From: Acidisoma sp. PAMC 29798
GTDB taxonomy: Bacteria; Pseudomonadota; Alphaproteobacteria; Acetobacterales; Acetobacteraceae
Assembly (NCBI RefSeq): GCF_030252425.1
Contig: NZ_CP126994.1
Coordinates: forward strand, 868,001 to 932,000
Length of the DNA stretch: 64,000 nt
Direction: 5' to 3'
How positions within the stretch are numbered: position 1 is the first letter of the stretch; each line of letters starts with the position of its first letter. Under the pieces are notes generated by a model, which did no database searches, had not been told where the DNA came from, and worked only from the letters and a program-made list of their open reading frames with translations. Of the stretch, positions 23,005 to 31,941 are shown piece after piece. Made by a program: the position numbers and the translations under genes.

Positions 23005-24446
23005 GCGTCACCTCCCCAGCCTCGCGCGCCTTCCGGTTTTGGAACAAGCTCGGACTGGGCTATCTGCCGATCGCCGATGTGGTGTCGGAGGAATTGCCGC
23101 TGACGCGTCTGTTGCGGCTGGCGCTGTTCCAGGTGTCGGTGGGCATGACGGTCGCGCTGGTCGTCGGCACGCTTAACCGGGTGATGATCGTCGAACTCGG
23201 CGTCTCCGCCAGGCTGGTGGCGATCATGGTGGCGCTGCCGCTGATCTTCGCGCCGGCCCGCGCCCTGATCGGCTTCCGTTCCGACAATCACCGCTCGCTG
23301 CTCGGCTGGCGGCGGACGCCCTATCTGTGGTTCGGCACCATGCTGCAATTCGGCGGCCTGGCGATGATGCCTTTCGCGCTGCTGTTGCTGTCTGGCGCTG
23401 GCGGCGGGCATTCCGCCCCTTGGGTGGGCTCCTTCGCTGTCTCGGTCGCCTTCCTGCTCACCGGGGCGGGTCTGCATACCACGCAGACAGTCGGGCTGGC
23501 CTTGGCGACCGATATCGCGCCGGAGCGTTCCCGCCCGCAGGTGGTGGCGGTGCTTTGTGCGATGCTGCTGCTGGGCGTGCTGATCAGCGCGCTGCTGTTC
23601 GGCATCCTGCTGGCGCATTTCACCGTCGAGAAGCTCATCCAGGTCATTCAGGGCGCCGCCCTGATGACCATGATCCTGAACGGCATCGCGCTCTGGAAGC
23701 AGGAGCCGCGTCGCGCCCTGACCGGCACGATCGAAGTGACGCCGAGCTTTCGGCAATCGATGGCCGAGCTGGTGGCCGAACCGCAGGCGCGTCGTCGCCT
23801 TCTGGCTGTCGCGCTCGGGACGATTGCTTTCAGTCTTCAGGACGTTTTGCTGGAGCCCTATGGCGGCCAGGTGCTCGGCCTGCCGGTGGCGGCGACGACC
23901 GCGCTCACCGCTTTGCTCGCCGTCGGTGGCCTCTGCGGCTTCGCGCTGGGCGGCTGGCTGCTGTCCCGCAAGTCCGACCAGCATCGTGTGGCGGCGCTCG
24001 GCGTGCTCGTCGGTCTCTGTGCCTTCACCTTGGTCATCTTCGCGGCCCCCATGCAGGCACCAGCGCTTTTCGCAATCGGCACTGCGCTCATCGGCGGCGG
24101 CGCCGCGCTGTTCCTCGTCGGCACCCTGTCGAGTGCGGTCGATACCTCCGGCAAGACCCGCATCGGGCTCAAGCTCGGGTCCTGGGGCGCGGTGCAGGCC
24201 GTTGCCGCCGGCACCGCCATCGCCGCCGGCGGAGTGCTGCACGACATCGTGGCGCATCTCGCGCTGCGCGGCGCGCTCGGGGCCTCAGTCATTGATTCCG
24301 CAACTGGCTACGAGGCGGTCTACGGTCTTGAGATGGTTCTGCTCTTCGCGACCCTCATCGTGCTCGGGCCGCTGGTGCGTTTCTCGGTTCCGTCATCGTC
24401 CATCAAACAGTTCGAACATCCTTCAAGGAAGGCGCACCTCGCATGA
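23001..24446 (+). CDS. lhaA: Light-harvesting complex assembly protein LhaA (PucC/BCD family)
   Basis: Major-facilitator-like membrane protein (481 aa, about 12 helices) needed for LH1 assembly and thought to handle bacteriochlorophyll during antenna insertion. Typical marks: the LGLGYLPIADVVSEELPLTRLLRL start, an RVMIVELGVSARLVAIMVALPLIFAPARALIGFRSDNHRS stretch and RRTPYLWFGTMLQFGGLAMMPFALLLLSG. The gene order bchM-lhaA-puhA matches Rhodobacter. It is the only PucC-type protein in the window. Confidence 0.94.
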   Translation: MSVTSPASRAFRFWNKLGLGYLPIADVVSEELPLTRLLRLALFQVSVGMTVALVVGTLNRVMIVELGVSARLVAIMVALPLIFAPARALIGFRSDNHRSLLGWRRTPYLWFGTMLQFGGLAMMPFALLLLSGAGGGHSAPWVGSFAVSVAFLLTGAGLHTTQTVGLALATDIAPERSRPQVVAVLCAMLLLGVLISALLFGILLAHFTVEKLIQVIQGAALMTMILNGIALWKQEPRRALTGTIEVTPSFRQSMAELVAEPQARRRLLAVALGTIAFSLQDVLLEPYGGQVLGLPVAATTALTALLAVGGLCGFALGGWLLSRKSDQHRVAALGVLVGLCAFTLVIFAAPMQAPALFAIGTALIGGGAALFLVGTLSSAVDTSGKTRIGLKLGSWGAVQAVAAGTAIAAGGVLHDIVAHLALRGALGASVIDSATGYEAVYGLEMVLLFATLIVLGPLVRFSVPSSSIKQFEHPSRKAHLA

Positions 24447-25231
24447 TGACCGGCGCTCTCGGGCACCACATCGATGTTGCCCAGGTCACGTTGTACGCCT
24501 TCTGGGCGTTCTTCGCGGGCCTCATTCTCTATCTCCGGCGGGAAGACAAGCGCGAAGGCTATCCGCTCGTCTCCGAGCTGAGTGGCCAGACCGAGATCGA
24601 GGTCTCGTCAGGCTTTCCGGACGTTCCCGACCCGAAGATGTTCCTGCTCTACGATGGCGGCGTGTCCTATGCGCCGCGACCGGAGACACTGACCTTTCCG
24701 ATCGGTGCTCGTCCCGCCGCGATGTTTCCTGGCGCGCCGCTAGAGCCGACTGGCAATCCGCTGGTCGATGGTCTGGGGCCAGCCGCCTATTCCAATCGGC
24801 TGGATGAGCCCGATCTGACCATCGACGGCAAATACAAGATCGTGCCGATGCGCGACGGCGTGGAATACTACCTGCACCCGGCTTCCCCCAATCCGCGTGG
24901 TTGGCGGGTGACGGCGGCCGATCGGCTCAGCCCCGGCCTCGTTTCCGACATCTGGGTCGATGAGATCGAGGAGGCAGTGCGCTACCTTGAGGTGATCTTG
25001 ACGCTGCCTGGCTTCGAGGGCCAGCACGTGCTCATTCCGCACGGCTTCGTCCGTTTCCGTAAGAACCTGCAAGAGGTCTTCGTGAGCGCCATCCTGTCTC
25101 ATCAGTTCGCCGACGTGCCACGCACCCGCAGCGATGCTTGCGTCACCCGCTTGGAGGAAGACAAGCTCGTGGGGTATTTCGGCGGCGGCGCGCTGCTCGC
25201 GACCTACGAGCGTTCAAGGCCGATGCTATGA
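24443..25231 (+). CDS. puhA: Photosynthetic reaction centre H subunit
   Basis: RC H subunit (262 aa): one N-terminal transmembrane helix (about 15-33, ending YLRREDKREGYPL) and a cytoplasmic PRC-barrel domain that shields the QB pocket and guides proton uptake. The helix-domain junction, the DGKYKIVPMRDG stretch and the VSDIWVDEIEEAVRYLEV region are characteristic. It begins with two ATGs; the first overlaps the lhaA stop. The puhB start overlaps its stop by ATGA. Confidence 0.96.
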   Translation: MMTGALGHHIDVAQVTLYAFWAFFAGLILYLRREDKREGYPLVSELSGQTEIEVSSGFPDVPDPKMFLLYDGGVSYAPRPETLTFPIGARPAAMFPGAPLEPTGNPLVDGLGPAAYSNRLDEPDLTIDGKYKIVPMRDGVEYYLHPASPNPRGWRVTAADRLSPGLVSDIWVDEIEEAVRYLEVILTLPGFEGQHVLIPHGFVRFRKNLQEVFVSAILSHQFADVPRTRSDACVTRLEEDKLVGYFGGGALLATYERSRPML

Positions 25232-25926
25232 GCACGCCCCTTCGCGTCATCCGCGCGGGCAATACCGGCAATGGTCGGGTGCCGCACGGCCTGCCCGGCC
25301 CGCTTCCCAAGGGCGAGACCATGATCTGGCAGGGCGGCCCGTCGTGGAAGCATGTCGCCTTTCGCATTCTGCATGTCCGCAAACTGATGATCTACTTCGG
25401 CATCCTGTCGGTGATCTGCTTGGTTCGGTCGATCATGCTGGAAAACCAGCAGATGTGGTGGTCGCTCTTTGCGCTGCTTTTTCTGGGTTCGGTCGCGATC
25501 GCCATGCTGTCGACCTTCGCCTATTTCGTGACGAAAACGACCGTCTATACCATCACCGAGAAGCGCATCGTGCTGCGTGTGGGCGTGGCGCTCAGCATGA
25601 GCCTGAACCTGCCCTTCACCATGGTAGACTCGGCCGATCTGCGGCTTTTCCCCGATGGCAGCGGGGACATTTCTCTGCTGCTGGAGGGCAAAACGCGGGT
25701 CGGTTACGTGACGCTCTGGCCGCATGCCCGGCCATGGCGTACGCGGCGTGTGCAGCCGATGCTGCGCTCTGTGCCTGATGCTGCGCGCGTCGCTGGCCTT
25801 CTGGCGCGCGCCTTGGCCGCAACTTCCGGGCAGGCGGTAATGGCCTTCGACCCGGCGCCGGCCGCCGAGAGCCTTGTGACCGCCGGCGGCCTTAGTCCCG
25901 CATCCGCTGCGATGACCGGAGATTGA
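25228..25926 (+). CDS. puhB: Photosynthetic complex assembly protein PuhB
   Basis: RC assembly factor (232 aa). The family has a PH-like domain with two to three membrane helices. Here GPLPKGETMIWQG is the conserved lead-in, followed by helices at about 53-70 and 73-97, and a VYTITEKRIVLRVGVAL strand that fits the bacterial PH-like fold. In R. capsulatus loss of PuhB slows RC assembly. The start at 25228 is fixed by the overlap with puhA. The Ala-rich C-terminus is not conserved. Confidence 0.9.
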   Translation: MSTPLRVIRAGNTGNGRVPHGLPGPLPKGETMIWQGGPSWKHVAFRILHVRKLMIYFGILSVICLVRSIMLENQQMWWSLFALLFLGSVAIAMLSTFAYFVTKTTVYTITEKRIVLRVGVALSMSLNLPFTMVDSADLRLFPDGSGDISLLLEGKTRVGYVTLWPHARPWRTRRVQPMLRSVPDAARVAGLLARALAATSGQAVMAFDPAPAAESLVTAGGLSPASAAMTGD

Positions 25927-25932
25927 TGCATC

Positions 25933-26457
25933 ATGAGTGCCACATCGAACCTCGATCCACAGTCGCCGTCTGTTCCCTATTACAAGCTGCCCTGGAGCAA
26001 ATACTTCACGGCACCTGCCGGATCCCCCGGCTATCGCCGCATCGCCTGGCCGCCGGTGCTCGCTGCCGCCATGGTCGCGGCGCTCGGCATCGTCATCATG
26101 ATCCCAGGCAGGCCAGCGCCGACCGGTGTCACGCTCGCGTCTCGCTCCTTCCGGATCGACCAGCAGGCCAGCGGCGTGATCGCCATGCGCGATGCGCGCA
26201 CCGGTGCGACGATCGTCGTGCTCCAGAAGGATGGTGACGGCTTCATTCGCGGTGTGCTGCACAGCATCGCGCTGCGCCGTGAGAAGGCGCACATGAGCCA
26301 GGAGACGCCGCTCGCCTTGGTGGCGACCGACACTGGTCGGCTGATTCTGTCCGATCCGCGCACAGACACGATGATCGACCTCGAAGCCTTCGGCACGGCC
26401 AATGAAGCGGCCTTCGCCAGACTGCTTCCGGGTCTGCATGCGGAGCCGGCGCAATGA
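25933..26457 (+). CDS. puhC: Photosynthetic complex assembly protein PuhC
   Basis: 174 aa, one membrane helix (about 42-58) and a periplasmic domain; it belongs to the photosynthetic complex assembly protein 1 family, and in Rhodobacter is needed for full LH1-RC levels. Marks: PWSKYFTAPAGS-like lead, then SRSFRIDQQASGVIAMRDARTG and a late IDLEAFGTANEAAFARLL stretch. It begins 6 bases after puhB and overlaps the next small gene by ATGA. Confidence 0.88.
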   Translation: MSATSNLDPQSPSVPYYKLPWSKYFTAPAGSPGYRRIAWPPVLAAAMVAALGIVIMIPGRPAPTGVTLASRSFRIDQQASGVIAMRDARTGATIVVLQKDGDGFIRGVLHSIALRREKAHMSQETPLALVATDTGRLILSDPRTDTMIDLEAFGTANEAAFARLLPGLHAEPAQ

Positions 26458-26744
26458 TCGGCCGCGCCAGGATCGTCGAAGCCCGGTGTATGCTCGACCT
26501 GGAGCAGACACCTTCCAGCTTCCACGCCTATGCCATTCCGCTCGATATCGACATCCAGCCGGGTGACGAGGTTCTGCTGCTTGATGCGCCGAGTGGCATC
26601 GGCTTCAACATGCAGTTGACGCGGGAATGCCGCATGACGGTGCGGCGCGCGGGACCGCTGCGACGGGCCTGGACACGCGTCAGCGAGATCTTCTCGCTGA
26701 CGGAGTTATATGAAGTGGGCTTCGAGGCGGAGAGCGCGCGATGA
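26454..26744 (+). CDS. Small PGC protein between puhC and acsF
   Basis: 96 aa, soluble, with a pattern of beta strands ([22 protein letters not shown]) and no membrane helix, signal peptide or cysteine cluster beyond C12 and C59. A conserved hypothetical frame is commonly found in this position, between puhC and acsF, in alphaproteobacterial PGCs; I believe this is it but cannot name a function. ATGA overlaps with both neighbours make it very likely to be translated. PGDEVLL resembles motifs in carrier or hydroxylase accessory proteins, which is only suggestive. Confidence 0.75.
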   Translation: MIGRARIVEARCMLDLEQTPSSFHAYAIPLDIDIQPGDEVLLLDAPSGIGFNMQLTRECRMTVRRAGPLRRAWTRVSEIFSLTELYEVGFEAESAR

Positions 26745-27811
26745 GCACGACACTGGACCAAAGGGCCGCACGTCTGAACGAGTCGACGAAGGCCGCCGGT
26801 GAGAACACGGTGTTGAGCCCGCGTTTCTACACCACAGATTTCGATTACATGGACAAGCTGAATGTCGATCTCGTTCGCCGCGAATGGGATGGGTTGATCG
26901 CCGAATTGAAGAGCGACCCGAACCGCAACCACTTCATTCGCGACCATCGCTTCGACGGCGATATCACCACCATGGAACCCGAACTGAAACGCGAGTTCCT
27001 GGATTTTCTGGTGAGTTCCGTGACGGCGGAGTTTTCCGGTTGTGTCCTCTATGCCGAGATCAAGAAGCGGATCACCAATCCTGATGTGCGCGAGCTGTTC
27101 AGCGTCATGGCGCGGGATGAGGCGCGGCATGCGGGCTTCATCAATGACAGCCTCAAGGATTTCGGCGTCGGCGTCGATCTCAGCTTCCTGACGCGGACCA
27201 AGAAATACCATTACTTCAAGCCAAAGTTCATCTTCTACGCGACCTATCTCTCCGAGAAGATCGGTTATGCCCGTTACATCACCATCTATCGCCAGCTCGA
27301 ACGCCACCCCGAGCACCGGATTCATCCGATCTTCCAGTGGTTCGAGAATTGGTGCGGCGATGAGTTCCGCCATGGCGAAGGATTTGCCCTGCTGATGCGG
27401 GCGGATCCGAAACTGACCCAGGGCATCAATAAACTCTGGATCCGGTTCTTTCTGCTCGCGGTCTTCGCCACGATGTATGTGCGTGATCACGCGCGGCCGG
27501 TCTTCCATAAGTCTTTGGGCCTGGACCCGACGGAGTATGACTACACGGTGTTCCGCGTCACGCAGGATATCGCGCGTCAGGTCTTTCCCGTGGAACTGGA
27601 CATCGATGATCCCCGCTTCCGCAAAGGTCTCGAACGGTTGCGGATCCTGGGCCTGAAGATGCAGGCGGCGAAGCGTCAGGGCTTTCTCTTCAGCCGCATG
27701 CGGCGCGTCGCTCTCCTGGTGCAGGTGGCGGTCACATTCCTGCGGCTGTATCTGCTGCCGACAAAGCACAATGCGATGCCGGCCGTCGTTCGCATGGCAC
27801 CTGCCTGGTAA
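26741..27811 (+). CDS. acsF: Mg-protoporphyrin IX monomethyl ester oxidative cyclase AcsF
   Basis: Diiron enzyme (356 aa) that forms ring E of (bacterio)chlorophyll with O2. Two ExxH iron-binding motifs are visible: DEARHAGF (E127, H130) and DEFRHGEGF (E208, H211), with other carboxylates such as E97 in [13 protein letters not shown]. The family-typical [30 protein letters not shown] lies between. Its presence means that ring E can be made in air; no anaerobic BchE is seen in this window. It is followed after 24 bases by the puhE fusion gene. Confidence 0.96.
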   Translation: MSTTLDQRAARLNESTKAAGENTVLSPRFYTTDFDYMDKLNVDLVRREWDGLIAELKSDPNRNHFIRDHRFDGDITTMEPELKREFLDFLVSSVTAEFSGCVLYAEIKKRITNPDVRELFSVMARDEARHAGFINDSLKDFGVGVDLSFLTRTKKYHYFKPKFIFYATYLSEKIGYARYITIYRQLERHPEHRIHPIFQWFENWCGDEFRHGEGFALLMRADPKLTQGINKLWIRFFLLAVFATMYVRDHARPVFHKSLGLDPTEYDYTVFRVTQDIARQVFPVELDIDDPRFRKGLERLRILGLKMQAAKRQGFLFSRMRRVALLVQVAVTFLRLYLLPTKHNAMPAVVRMAPAW

Positions 27812-27835
27812 TCTGGATCGGTCGGAAACACGCTC

Positions 27836-29626
27836 ATGGTTCTCTACGCATTGCCGGCCCTCTATGCGCTCTTCATCTGGTGGTTCAGCACCGGCGTGAT
27901 CATGTATCTCGATGGTCTGCCGCGAAAGACGTTTAAATGGAGCATTCTCGGCGCGAGTATCTTGATGGTCCTCTCGCTCTGGGGCGTTTATGCGAGCCGG
28001 AACAACGCGACCGTCACCGGTGCCTATTGCGCCTTCACAGGCGGTCTTCTCGCCTGGGGTTGGCAGGAAATCAGTTTCTACATGGGCTTCGTGACCGGCA
28101 CACGCAAAGACCCTTGCCCCGAAGGATGTAGTGGCTGGAAGCACTTTGGCCATGCCATCCAGACCAGCCTCTGGCATGAACTGGCGATCATCGCGTCCGG
28201 CATCGTCATCGTGGCAATCACCTGGGGCAGCCGGAACCAAATCGGCATGTGGACCTTCATGGTCCTGTGGTGGATGCACCAAAGTGCCAAGCTCAACGTC
28301 TTCCTCGGCGTGCGGAACCTCAATGAGGAATTCCTGCCGGAGCATCTTCAGTTCCTGAAATCCTTCCTGACCAAGAAGCCGATGAACCTGCTCTTTCCGC
28401 TCTCCATCACCATCTCGACGGTGATTTTGGTGAAGCTGATCGATGCGGCGGTGAACGCCCATGGCAGCCGCTTCGATGCGGCGGGCTTCTGCTTCCTCGC
28501 CACGCTCATGGCCCTCGCTATTCTTGAACATTGGCTGCTGATGCTGCCGCTGCCGGCGGCAGCACTTTGGGGTTGGAGCCTCAAGTCCCGCAAGGCCGTT
28601 AAGCCCTTCGATGCCGAGGTGGTGTCGGGCTTCCTCGGTGCCGGCAAGACCACCGTCATGCGGGCACGCCTGCAAACCGCCGGCCCCAAAACCGTCGTTC
28701 TCGTCAACGACTTCGCGAGTGTCGGCGTTGACGGATCGCTGTTGCGGGAGCGTGGCGCCGATGTGGTGGAACTGCCGAACGGGTGCATCTGCTGCTCGCT
28801 GCGCAAGGATTTGGCCCAGCAGCTGAAGGCTGTGGTCGCGCAGTGGTCGCCGGAGCGTGTGCTGATCGAGCCCAGCGGTGTGGCCGATCTCGCCTCGTTG
28901 CTCGGAGTGATGCGCGCGCCCGATCTCGAACCGCTGGTGCGCAGCCTGTCGGTGACCACGGTCATCGACGGCGGTGCCTTCTTGCGCGACTACGGCCGTC
29001 TGCCGGCGCAACTGGATGCGCAGGCGCGCCTCTCCTCGATGCTCATACTCAACAAGGTCGATCTCGTGGGGCCGGCCGAGCTTCTGATGGTGGAAACCAC
29101 CCTGCGCAGCCTCAATCCCTCTGCGCCGATCATGCGGGCGAGCTTCGGCATCGCCGCCGCCGGACCGATCCTGCCGCTGAAAGTCCCCGCGCCCATGCAC
29201 ACGCCTGCGCATGATGTCCACGCAACGCACGAGCATGCGCATGCGCCTGTCGCGCATCATCACCACGACCACGACGACGACCATCATGATCACGCCCATG
29301 GCGACGCGCTGAACTTCGATTCATGGAGCGGCCTGATCCAGGCGCCTGCCGAGCCGGAATCCCTGCTCATGCTGCTGGATCGGCTCGCCGATGGCGCGGC
29401 GGGGGATCTCGAGCGGCTGAAAGGCATCGTCCGCATGGGCGAAGGCTGGGTCCGTTTCGATATCGCCGGCGGTCGGCCCTCCATCGCGGCCTTCGCGCCG
29501 AAAGGCGAAGAAACAGCGCGCGTGATCGCGATCGGTCGGCATCTGAACCGATCCTTCCTCGCGGCTCAGTTCGGTGCGCGCAGCACGATCGAAGACATGC
29601 CCTTGCCGCTTCCCGCGGTCGCCTAA
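27836..29626 (+). CDS. puhE: PuhE photosynthetic complex assembly protein fused to a COG0523 (CobW-like) GTPase
   Basis: One uninterrupted frame of 596 residues. Residues 1 to about 250 are PuhE (photosynthetic complex assembly protein 2): about six to seven hydrophobic helices with GAYCAFTGGLLAWGWQEISFYMGFVTG, CPEGCSGWKHFGHAIQTSLWHELA and HQSAKLNVFLGVRNLNEEFLP. From about 258 on it is a G3E-family metallochaperone GTPase: Walker A GFLGAGKTT (265-273), the metal-binding GCICC (CxCC, C317-C320), LIEPSG (E345), G4-like NKVD (406-409), a His/Asp-rich loop (460-489) and a C-terminal domain (WSGLIQAP to the end). PuhE alone is normally a separate protein near acsF and hemA. COG0523 proteins deliver Zn, Co or Fe to enzymes. 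I infer a membrane-tethered metal-handling module for pigment synthesis or complex assembly. No stop, start or frameshift splits the two parts. Confidence 0.9.
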   Translation: MVLYALPALYALFIWWFSTGVIMYLDGLPRKTFKWSILGASILMVLSLWGVYASRNNATVTGAYCAFTGGLLAWGWQEISFYMGFVTGTRKDPCPEGCSGWKHFGHAIQTSLWHELAIIASGIVIVAITWGSRNQIGMWTFMVLWWMHQSAKLNVFLGVRNLNEEFLPEHLQFLKSFLTKKPMNLLFPLSITISTVILVKLIDAAVNAHGSRFDAAGFCFLATLMALAILEHWLLMLPLPAAALWGWSLKSRKAVKPFDAEVVSGFLGAGKTTVMRARLQTAGPKTVVLVNDFASVGVDGSLLRERGADVVELPNGCICCSLRKDLAQQLKAVVAQWSPERVLIEPSGVADLASLLGVMRAPDLEPLVRSLSVTTVIDGGAFLRDYGRLPAQLDAQARLSSMLILNKVDLVGPAELLMVETTLRSLNPSAPIMRASFGIAAAGPILPLKVPAPMHTPAHDVHATHEHAHAPVAHHHHDHDDDHHDHAHGDALNFDSWSGLIQAPAEPESLLMLLDRLADGAAGDLERLKGIVRMGEGWVRFDIAGGRPSIAAFAPKGEETARVIAIGRHLNRSFLAAQFGARSTIEDMPLPLPAVA

Positions 29627-29653
29627 CAACATCTTAGAAGGGGAGACGAGGCG

Positions 29654-30856
29654 ATGGACTACCAGGACTTCTTCCAGCAGCGGATCGATGGGCTGAAGCG
29701 CCAGGGCAATTACCGCCGCTTCGCCGAGCTGGAACGGTCGCCGGGCAAATTCCCGCATGTGTCCGTGGCCGGTGGGCAGGAAGTGACGGTCTGGTGCTCC
29801 AACGACTATCTCGGCATGGGGCAGAATCCGAAGGTTATCGCCGCGATGCATGCGGCGCTCGACCAAAATGGCGCCGGTGCCGGCGGCACGCGTAATATCT
29901 CCGGCACCGGCACCGCTCATGTCGCGCTGGAGCGTGCGCTCGCCGGGTTGCACAGCAAGGAGTCAGCACTGCTCTTCAACTCGGGCTATATGTCGAACTG
30001 GGCTAGCCTCAGCACGCTGGCCTCGCAGCTCCCCGGTTGTGTGGTCTTCTCCGACGCCTCCAACCACGCCTCGATGATCGAGGGCATCCGTCACAGCCGC
30101 GCCCGCTGCGAGGTCTTTGCCCATAATGACCCCGCCGATCTCGCCCGCCGCATGGCCGAGCTTCCGCGCGAAACGCCCAAGCTCGTTGCCTTCGAATCCG
30201 TCTACTCCATGGATGGTGACATCGCCCCGATTGCCACGATCTGCGACGTCGCCGAGCGCTATGGCGCGATGACCTATCTCGACGAGGTTCATGCCGTCGG
30301 CATGTATGGCCCGCAGGGTGCGGGCATCGCGGCGCGGGACGGACAGGCACATCGCATCACCCTCATAGAGGGCACGCTGGCCAAGGGCTTCGGTGTCATC
30401 GGCGGCTATATCGCGGGCTCCGCGAGCCTGTGTGACTTCGTGCGCTCCTACGCGTCGGGGTTCATCTTCACCACCGCCTTGCCGCCCATGGTCGCAGCGG
30501 GCGCGCTTGCGGCCATCAATGAACTTGCCGGCCGCGATGACCTGCGCGCCCGCCATGCGGATCGCGTCGCGCGGGTGCGGGCGGCGCTGGATGCGGAAGG
30601 TGTGCCGCATTACGCCAACCCGAGCCATATCGTGCCTGTCATTGTCGGCGACCCCGTCAAATGCCGCGCGATGACCGATATGCTGCTGGAGGACTTCGGC
30701 ATCTACGTGCAGCCGATCAACTACCCGACGGTTCCGAAGAAGACCGAACGGCTGCGCATCACACCGTCACCGCTGCACAGCGATGCCGATATCGCCCATC
30801 TCGCTCAATCCCTCGGCGAAGTCTGGTCGGCCTTCAAGCTGAGCCGGGCCGCGTGA
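29654..30856 (+). CDS. hemA: 5-aminolevulinate synthase
   Basis: PLP enzyme (400 aa) joining glycine and succinyl-CoA, the first step of alphaproteobacterial tetrapyrrole synthesis. Typical: [30 protein letters not shown], the [13 protein letters not shown] glycine-binding loop, and [15 protein letters not shown] with the PLP lysine at 244. GGGGAGACGAGGCG lies just upstream of the ATG. The gene overlaps bchI by GTGA, tying ALA supply to Mg chelation. A second housekeeping copy may exist elsewhere, as in Rhodobacter. Confidence 0.96.
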   Translation: MDYQDFFQQRIDGLKRQGNYRRFAELERSPGKFPHVSVAGGQEVTVWCSNDYLGMGQNPKVIAAMHAALDQNGAGAGGTRNISGTGTAHVALERALAGLHSKESALLFNSGYMSNWASLSTLASQLPGCVVFSDASNHASMIEGIRHSRARCEVFAHNDPADLARRMAELPRETPKLVAFESVYSMDGDIAPIATICDVAERYGAMTYLDEVHAVGMYGPQGAGIAARDGQAHRITLIEGTLAKGFGVIGGYIAGSASLCDFVRSYASGFIFTTALPPMVAAGALAAINELAGRDDLRARHADRVARVRAALDAEGVPHYANPSHIVPVIVGDPVKCRAMTDMLLEDFGIYVQPINYPTVPKKTERLRITPSPLHSDADIAHLAQSLGEVWSAFKLSRAA

Positions 30857-31941
30857 GCGCGCTTCTCCATATCTCGGGCGACCAGCCTGAGGCGCTGACC
30901 GAGCGGGCACCGCGCGCCCGGCGCGTCTACCCCTTCAGCGCCATCGTCGGTCAGACGGAGATGACGCTCTGCCTGCTGCTGGCGGCGGTCGATCCCGGTA
31001 TTGGCGGCGTACTCGTGATGGGCGATCGCGGCACCGGCAAGTCGACGGCTGTGCGCGCCCTCGCCGGGCTGCTGCCGGCAATGCGGGTGGTCGCGGATTG
31101 CCCCTATCACTGCGATCCGGCTGCCGATGCCGGTGCGTGTCCGTTCTGTGCCGAACGCCATAGTGAGGCGCCGCGTGAGCGTCTGGCGGCGGTTCCCACG
31201 GTCGATCTGCCGCTCGGCACGACCGAGGATCGGCTGGTCGGCGCGCTCGATCTCGAACGCGCCCTGCTGGATGGCGTTAAGCGGTTCGAGCCGGGCCTGC
31301 TGGCCCGCGCGCATCGCGGCTTCCTGTATATCGATGAAGTCAATCTTCTCGAAGACCATCTCGTCGATCTGCTGCTGGATGTGGCGGCGTCGGGCGAGAA
31401 CGTGGTGGAGCGCGAGGGTCTCAGCCTGCGCCATCCAGCGCGGTTCGTGCTGGTCGGCAGCGGCAATCCGGAGGAGGGCGATCTCCGCCCCCAACTGCTG
31501 GACCGCTTCGGCCTGGCGGTGGAGGTCTCCACGCCCAGCGCGCTCGCCGACCGTGTCGAGGTTCTGCGCAGGCGCGATGCCTTCGACACCGATCCCACAA
31601 CCTTCCTGGCCCGATGGGCTGAGGCCGAACGCGCGTTGAGCAGCCGCATTCTCGCCGGCCGCGTGCGCCTGAGCAGTGTGGCGACGCCGGATGCCGCGCT
31701 TGAACTGGCAGCACGGCTCTGCATCGCTCTTGGCACCGATGGGCTGCGCGGCGAACTGACCCTGCTGCGGGCCGCCCGTGCGCTCGCGGCCTTCGACGGT
31801 GACGATACGATCACACCTGGCCATCTGCGGCGGGTCGCACTGCCTGCGCTGCGGCATCGGTTGCGGCGCGATCCGCTGGATGAGGCCGGCGCCGGCCCCC
31901 GCGTCGAACGCGCGGTCTCGGATCTGTTTGGCGCGGCATGA
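30853..31941 (+). CDS. bchI: Magnesium chelatase ATPase subunit I
   Basis: AAA+ motor (362 aa) of Mg chelatase. [25 protein letters not shown] leads into Walker [10 protein letters not shown] (57-65). The inserted loop [21 protein letters not shown] is the BchI/ChlI-specific insert. [16 protein letters not shown] is Walker B, and [17 protein letters not shown] contains sensor 1 and the Arg finger region. The GTG start, overlapping the hemA stop, gives the usual short N-terminus. Overlaps bchD by ATGA. Confidence 0.96.
   Translation: MSALLHISGDQPEALTERAPRARRVYPFSAIVGQTEMTLCLLLAAVDPGIGGVLVMGDRGTGKSTAVRALAGLLPAMRVVADCPYHCDPAADAGACPFCAERHSEAPRERLAAVPTVDLPLGTTEDRLVGALDLERALLDGVKRFEPGLLARAHRGFLYIDEVNLLEDHLVDLLLDVAASGENVVEREGLSLRHPARFVLVGSGNPEEGDLRPQLLDRFGLAVEVSTPSALADRVEVLRRRDAFDTDPTTFLARWAEAERALSSRILAGRVRLSSVATPDAALELAARLCIALGTDGLRGELTLLRAARALAAFDGDDTITPGHLRRVALPALRHRLRRDPLDEAGAGPRVERAVSDLFGAA

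Noticed and set aside
26528-29299. A 923-codon open frame on the minus strand opposite orf96, acsF and the puhE fusion
   Set aside because: It is a by-product of high-GC codon bias in the sense genes; its translation is rich in His, Arg, Asp and Gln with no known domain, and the sense genes are clear.
29220-29310. His/Asp-rich tract as a tandem DNA repeat or CRISPR-like array
   Set aside because: It is a coding low-complexity metal-binding loop (CAT/CAC and GAC/GAT codons) inside the GTPase; no spaced direct repeats, and no CRISPR or cas genes in the window.
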